From Apostichopus japonicus (lineage: Eukaryota; Echinodermata; Holothuroidea; Aspidochirotida; Stichopodidae): a stretch of DNA of 64,000 nucleotides. The stretch lies in the NCBI RefSeq assembly GCF_037975245.1, contig NC_092581.1, positions 21,038,303 through 21,102,302 on the forward strand, in the 5' to 3' direction. A program made the position numbers and the translations under genes. The first letter of the stretch is position 1, and each line of letters begins with the position of its first letter. Under the pieces are notes generated by a model, which was not told where the DNA came from, did no database searches, and saw only the letters and a program-made list of their open reading frames with translations. Of the stretch, positions 58,961 through 64,000 are shown piece by piece.

Positions 58961-59110
58961 AGCTATGCAAGTTGTTATACAAATGTTAAGACAGATAGCA
59001 GATTTTGTACAGTACACAGGATACATGTAATATTATACATGATACAAAGTTTGGAACCTTCATAGCTACTACAAAAAAATTAAATACAGTTCACTCAACA
59101 TCAGTGCCAG

Positions 59111-59405
59111 ATCCCCCAAAACTTACTGGTTTAGGGATTTACAAGTGACGATACTTACCTGTCTCCCACTTCACAATTGCACATTCCTATCTACCTAACT
59201 ACACATTTGGAAATGTTTTAGTACTGCGCCCTCGCTCCCTGGGCCACGCCCACTAATTCCTCCCTCTGTATCTACCACCTGGAAGTTACTACACATCTTT
59301 TTCCGCAAAATTATCGATTGTGATTTGTACAACTATTTTTCCGTTCGGTAGATAGGAAAGTGCAATTGTGGAGTGGGAGACAGGTAAGAGAGGAGCGAAG
59401 TAAAT
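59111..59405. mobile_element. MITE copy D (295 bp, longest arms)
   Basis: Left: ATCCCCCAAAACTTACTGG, TTTAGGGATTTACAAGTGAC, CTTACCTGTCTCCCACTTC, ACAATTGCACATTCCTATC. Right arm is the inverse: GGTAGATAGGAAAGTGCAA, TTGTGGAGTGGGAGACAGG, TAAGAGAGGAGCGAAGTAA. Arms pair over about 55 bp. The interior with TTAGTACTGCGCCCTCGCTCC is longer than in copies A and B. Confidence 0.78.
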
Positions 59406-61599
59406 TCAGAATTTCTACAAGCTTGAGTGAGACTGGGTCTATGCCCCTTCATTCTGAATACTCAAGTACTGTAAGTTACATGATACAGTACTGCACTATA
59501 CACTACTTGTTTGGACTGTGTCAAATTTAAAGTAATTATCTTGTTTAATTTGTTTTATACATTTATTCGAGTGCCTTGCAAAGAACACAGTGTAAAAGTA
59601 CCAGCAGCTCAGCTACAGTACTGAATTTAATTTTTACTATCTACTGTACTGTACAGCACACATATATAGTGTTTAAAAATTTAGTTTGCTATAACCATAG
59701 TAATTCTTAGTTTCCATCCATTTTAATGACTGATGTTTGTAGGACTTTAATTTTGGTTGTATGCATATGTTTGGATGCACTTCATTACCTTTGCTATGGC
59801 CAATTTTCATTGAACGAGATTTAAAAAACTTGAATAAGTTGAGAATTTGATATTTGTACTTAAAAGCATTATATCAGATATTTAGATTTTAATGGATTTT
59901 ACGATTTAGTATATTACCAATCTGTTAGTATATTACTAGCTTTGTATTTACTATATTACTAGTAGTTTTCCATCATCCTTGCATAATTCAGTGCATGCGT
60001 TTGGTATTTACAGCATGTGGGAGGTTTTCAGTTTGTTTATTGCTCATTGTATAAATTAGGAGCTCAACAGCTTTTGCTATCCCTGACACAGTTGTACATT
60101 TTCTGTGCAATCTTATTTTTCTCTTGATATATGAAAAAGCAAAAGAAACATTTGGATACTTCATTAGAGTAGGAAACTGTTACGAAATATATAAACCTTT
60201 CAGTACATTGGTACTGCATGATCGAACAGCAGTTGGTTCTGTGGGCCTATACAGTACAAGGGCACCAAGAGTGTCACAAGTTTGGACCTTTTATTTATAT
60301 GTACATGCCAATTATAATGAAAAAATTGAAATATCACAGTACTTTGCAACCATATCTGTGTCAGAAGGGTACAGAGCTTAAAAGTTAACCATTTTTTGGC
60401 AAGATCTAAATGTAGATCAAGGGGAAAGTGCAAACTCTAGTTGAGGTGCAGTAATTTAGCAAAGTCCAAACACTACTCAGGTCTGGTATGAATTACAAAT
60501 ACTACAGTGCCTTTTACTTCATTGTAAATGCATCAATTTGAACATAAATTTCATAGTGATAACAGACACATTATTACCCTGCTATTAATATCACTAATAC
60601 TACCTAAATATCTCCAACCATCATTGCAGACATGTCTATCACTGAATACAATTACAGTACCTTAAAAAGTATTTGAAAAATTTAAATATACAGTTCATGA
60701 TCAAAATTCATCAAATTTATATATTTATCATCCACGAGTCAACCTCTCACCATCAGCCATCATGACTGCACTGTTATCCATTCCTGCATCACATCGATGA
60801 GCAAGCCTGATTAGGCAGCAGCTTCTTAATAATTTTGTCATTCAGGGGACTTTTAAATTCACTTGATTGTTTCTCCACGCATACTGAGTCAGACCATCCT
60901 CCTCCCAAATCAATAAAGGATTATGCAGCTCTCTTGAGGATGGATAGACTTTATTTAGTAAGAAGAAGAATTCCCTTGAATGACTTAGTGAAAGAGGAAA
61001 GAAAATATAAAAATAATATTAAAAAACCCATCTCTACAACAGCCTTAACAAAACATGACTGATCTGCAGCATATGGTATGAAATGCACCGTACATGTATA
61101 TGTAGGTACATAGGGAATTCATACAGTAATGATTTATATCTAATATTAATCACAGAGGCAATAAAACCAACCTAAATAAAGGAAAGGAAAACAGATTAAA
61201 AGAAGTTCAAGCAGTAATTCCATCATCGTGATCTTGGACGCTTAGGTTTGGTACTGACTGTTTTGTGTGATCAAGGTTGATTGTCAGTGTATGTACATGT
61301 ATAATACCATAGAGGCTGTACTGTAGGGTACTTGCTCTATCTAAAGAGGAGGTACTGTATTAATTTACATAGCTTTCTGGGTTATTCATTTGGATAAGTT
61401 TATATCTCTCCCTTAACAGTATATAGTAAATAAATAAAGAAAAACACACCAGAAAAATACCACTTCATGACCGGTTTCGTCCTTCCAAATCTTATGGTGA
61501 ATTAGATACAGTAAATATTGTTGAGATTTTCTAATTTGATTTTAAATGTTACTTCAAATGTTTATGTACTGTACAATTAAATTTTGGGGCTCAAACTGA

Positions 61600-62885
61600 T
61601 GCTTTCTAACCTTCAATTACCCCATTAAGTCTTGTGTACTCAAGAAGACAGCAGTGATCAGAGACTGCCATAGGCGTACGAGGCGGGGGGGGCAGGGGGG
61701 GAGACTACCCCCCAAATTTCCAGAGGACAAGAAATTCGGGCAAAAGTCCTGAAAAATTCGGGCAGCCTAACAGGAGAAAAAATATATATATAAATACTGT
61801 ATGTAGTAGCTTGCCCGAATCTTTTTCATATTTTTGCCCGAAAATTCCGTGGAGAGCGTTCTGTGTTATTTGTTTTGTGACATTAATATTAATATATGCT
61901 AATGATTTTCTTTATGTAGCATCATGATGCCCGAATTTTTCCGTGTAACACCACCGTAAGCGCAGCTCATCTGGGCTACCACGCTTTTTGCACTATCGCC
62001 CAAAATTATTAACAGGGAACGCCGCTCACAATCGTGGTGAGAAGCATGCATGGAGATTAGCAGTCTCTGAAGTGAAAAATCCGCAGTGAACATTTTTTTC
62101 TAACTAGTCAACTGTGTATCTGGACATCCCAGACATGAGTATATATAAGAAACATTTTCTTTTTCATGGATGGTGGGGGGGGAGTGCCTACAATCCTGAA
62201 AGTACAGGTTTATCATATTCTTTGTTATTTTTTATGGTTTTTTTGTGAGACAAATTGCAGTCTCACCCGACACAGCGACATTTTCCCGCCTACGTGTCGT
62301 TGAACAATGTATGTTTTTCTGGGGGTAGCTGAGTACTGTGTTAAAATAATAAATACCGTAACTAAATAGGAGTTAAGAAAATATACTTTCCCCGTCAAAG
62401 TGATGTTACCATTTTTTCTTCTTCTAATTTACCAAATTTTTGGGGAAGTGTAAATTTCTAAACGTGAGATTATAAAATAAAGAATGTTTAGATGCCACTT
62501 GCAAGGCCTGAGAAGTGCCATTTCCGGCGATCTGAGAGGCATATTCTGCCAAAAAAATTCTTGTACGCTACCCGCCAACCGATGGTAGCGCTCTGCTTAG
62601 ATAGTGTCACAGGAAATTTCAGGCACAAAAGTTTCTGCCTCCCCAAACCGAAATGGTCCCGTACGCCTATGGAGACTGCATACAAGTACCTACTGTAGAG
62701 GTAGTTAACTCCACATTTCCCTACCATTTAGTCTTGTGTACTCAAGAAGATTGCAGTGATCAGAAACTTATAGTAAATATATACTGTACCTACTGTAGAG
62801 GTACAGTAGTTAACTCCACATTTCCCCACCATTAAGTCTTGTGTACTCAAGAAAAATGCAGTTCTTGATCAGAGACTGCAATTAC
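61600..62885. repeat. about 110-bp tandem repeat interrupted by a hAT element
   Basis: AAGTCTTGTGTACTCAAGAA followed by GCAGT...GATCAGAGACTGC occurs before the hAT (61626-61668) and in two units after it (62728-62770 and 62836-62880). The later units also share CTACTGTAGAGGTA...GTTAACTCCACATTTCCC. Confidence 0.8.
61669..62671. mobile_element. hAT element with perfect 8-bp target duplication (1,003 bp)
   Basis: Left end CATAGGCGTACGAGG, right end reverse complement CATAGGCGTACGGGA, so 12 perfect then imperfect pairing. GAGACTGC flanks both sides (61661-61668 and 62672-62679). The 8-bp duplication and CA-starting ends are hAT hallmarks. The sibling tandem-repeat unit at 62860-62885 reads GATCAGAGACTGCAATT and so represents an unoccupied target. 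No transposase coding was seen, so the element is non-autonomous. It contains G-rich (61685) and A/T-rich parts and repeated GCCCGAA(T/A) motifs. Confidence 0.85.
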
Positions 62886-63082
62886 GCATAGATCTTACTT
62901 GAAGAGTACCATTTTCACTGTACACTTTAAGTATGTTGAACGTAACAAGTACTGTACTTTGCTATTTCAATGTTTGTAATACTATTCCAATTCTGTTTTT
63001 TTTATTGTCAGAAATTCCCAGGTCTACATCAAGATTGAGTTTAACTATTTGCCACATAATAATAATAACTAATTTATGTGAT

Positions 63083-63225
63083 GGAGATACTTCTGATGAA
63101 CACACCCCACTCCCCATACCAACATACCCAAAGCATTGCTTCTGTTTCAGAGATACTTCTGATGAACACACCCCACTCCCCATACCAACATACTGAAAGC
63201 ATTGCTTCTGTTTCAGAGATGCTGT
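63083..63225. repeat. 67-bp tandem duplication
   Basis: GAGATACTTCTGATGAACAC, then ACCCCACTCCCCATACCAAC and AAAGCATTGCTTCTGTTTCA occur twice in succession. Confidence 0.9.
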
Positions 63226-63839
63226 ATCTTGGTTTAAAAGTGGACTCAGGGGGCTGCCATCTGGTCAATCTGTGACGTCATAGTGCCCCAAGGGGGTGAA
63301 ACCTTTTCTTTCAAAATTGTTTTGTCATGTACTTTAAAGGTGAAATGTGAATACTAAAAATAATGATACTGAAACCAATGCTAGTACGAGGTGGTAATTA
63401 AAAACTTCAATATTTTAAATATATACAGCAATTAACAAAACCTATCAAGTACTACATGATAGACAAACATTGTAAATCAAGCCTTATCAAGGAAACCATT
63501 TAAAATTCCTACTTTTACATGTGACTCGATGGTGTCCTGCTTCAGAAAGACTTGTACAAGTCTTCAGTGATGGTACATGACGAAACACTGAAGCTGTCCG
63601 GTCTCCCTGATGGAAGAACATTATTATTCAGCCAATTCCCAAAACATACAGGTTTGGGAATGTATGAGCTACTGCACAATAACATGATACCTGCAAACCT
63701 GTCTCTGTTTACTTATGCACTTTCCTCTTTCTACTTTACTTTAGACCCATTTTTTACTTGTTCTTTTGTAAATTAATTTGCTTTCTTTGTAAAGCAACTT
63801 GAGCAGTGACTATTGTCAACTGATGTGGGGCTTTATTAC

Positions 63840-64000
63840 CTTTTGTACCCTACTTACCTTGGTATTTTAATTTAAGCACTGCACTCTTAATCCTACACCC
63901 CTGGCTCCGCCCATATCTCTTCTTTCCAGATATACCTATTTTTCTGGATATACCATTCCTTCCGGATATAACATATACCATTCCTTCCGGATACACCATT
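63840..64000. repeat. MITE-like fragment followed by a TTCCGGATATACCA repeat at the window edge
   Basis: CTACTTACCTTGGTATTTTA, AAGCACTGCACTCTTAATCC and CCTGGCTCCGCCCA resemble the MITE centre. From 63925 CAGATATACC, TCTGGATATACCATTCC and TTCCGGATATA/TTCCGGATACACC form a short tandem repeat that runs off the window. Confidence 0.5.

Larger units (their letters stand above)
46062..64000 (-). other. upstream intron or 5' region of the mannosidase gene
   Basis: The acceptor at 46061 is intact, so at least the adjoining sequence is intron. It holds hAT, Gypsy and MITE copies and several arrays. I looked for a further GH47 exon on the minus strand and found none. Segments without anything recognisable: 47270-48760, 49050-50230, 50440-52820, 55570-57220, 58960-59100, 59410-61590 and 63240-63830. 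Short C/G runs occur near 47932 and 51801. Confidence 0.5.

Noticed and set aside
60835-61062. 75-codon plus-strand frame with LLRMDRLYLVRRRIPLNDL
   Set aside because: No recognisable family, no clear splice sites and no supporting neighbour; left as unexplained rather than called a gene.
62488-62727. Open frames on both strands near the right end of the hAT element
   Set aside because: They cross the element boundary and show no transposase motif.
63540-63776. Plus-strand frame with MVHDETLKLSGLPDG
   Set aside because: Reads well for about 40 residues but I do not recognise it, and no exon boundaries or homologous motif support it.

Overview
This is a eukaryotic, intron- and transposon-rich window, roughly two-thirds A+T. 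The repeat types present (DIRS-type tyrosine-recombinase retrotransposon, Ty3/Gypsy, CR1-like and RTE-like LINEs, hAT elements, TTAA-inserting elements with a THAP domain, long minisatellites) point to an aquatic invertebrate animal. An echinoderm such as a sea cucumber is a reasonable guess, but that is inference. No prokaryotic genes, rRNA, tRNA or CRISPR array were seen.

The one host gene I can support lies on the minus strand and spans most of the window. It is a class I alpha-1,2-mannosidase (glycoside hydrolase family 47, Golgi MAN1A/1B/1C type). Five short coding exons, in transcript order 45981-46061, 22036-22130, 20878-21001, 9145-9238 and 4969-5084, join without a break in phase and give 170 codons of the catalytic domain. 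Earlier exons should lie to the right of 46061 (not found, or beyond the window) and later exons to the left of position 1. Introns are about 23.9, 1.0, 11.6 and 4.1 kb.

Nearly everything else is intronic repeat. Left part (1-22 kb): two TTAA-type DNA element loci (947-1863 and 15808-17582, the latter with a THAP zinc-finger fragment), a 19-unit 69-bp array (1868-3192) and several other minisatellites. Middle (22-46 kb, one intron): a CR1-like LINE relic; a structurally complete 6.1-kb DIRS element (23256-29401) with perfect 95-bp inverted terminal repeats, an internal complementary region, gag, RT-RNaseH-methyltransferase-like and tyrosine recombinase; a second copy of the 947-type TTAA element (31115-32155); an array of exactly 54 x 75 bp (36825-40874); and two LINE fragments. 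Right part (46-64 kb): a decayed hAT element with transposase relic, a 5'-truncated Gypsy element with 3' LTR (52831-55013), a 13-unit 75/81-bp array that appears to derive from a longer dispersed repeat just beside it, and a 1.0-kb hAT element with a perfect 8-bp target duplication (61669-62671).

A small inverted-repeat (MITE-like) family recurs at least a dozen times. Its terminal repeats carry GACAGGTAAG, a near-consensus splice donor, and its left end carries a short hairpin whose basal pairs differ between copies yet still pair. The best candidates for something little described are this MITE family, the TTAA/THAP element, and the derivation of a satellite from a dispersed repeat.
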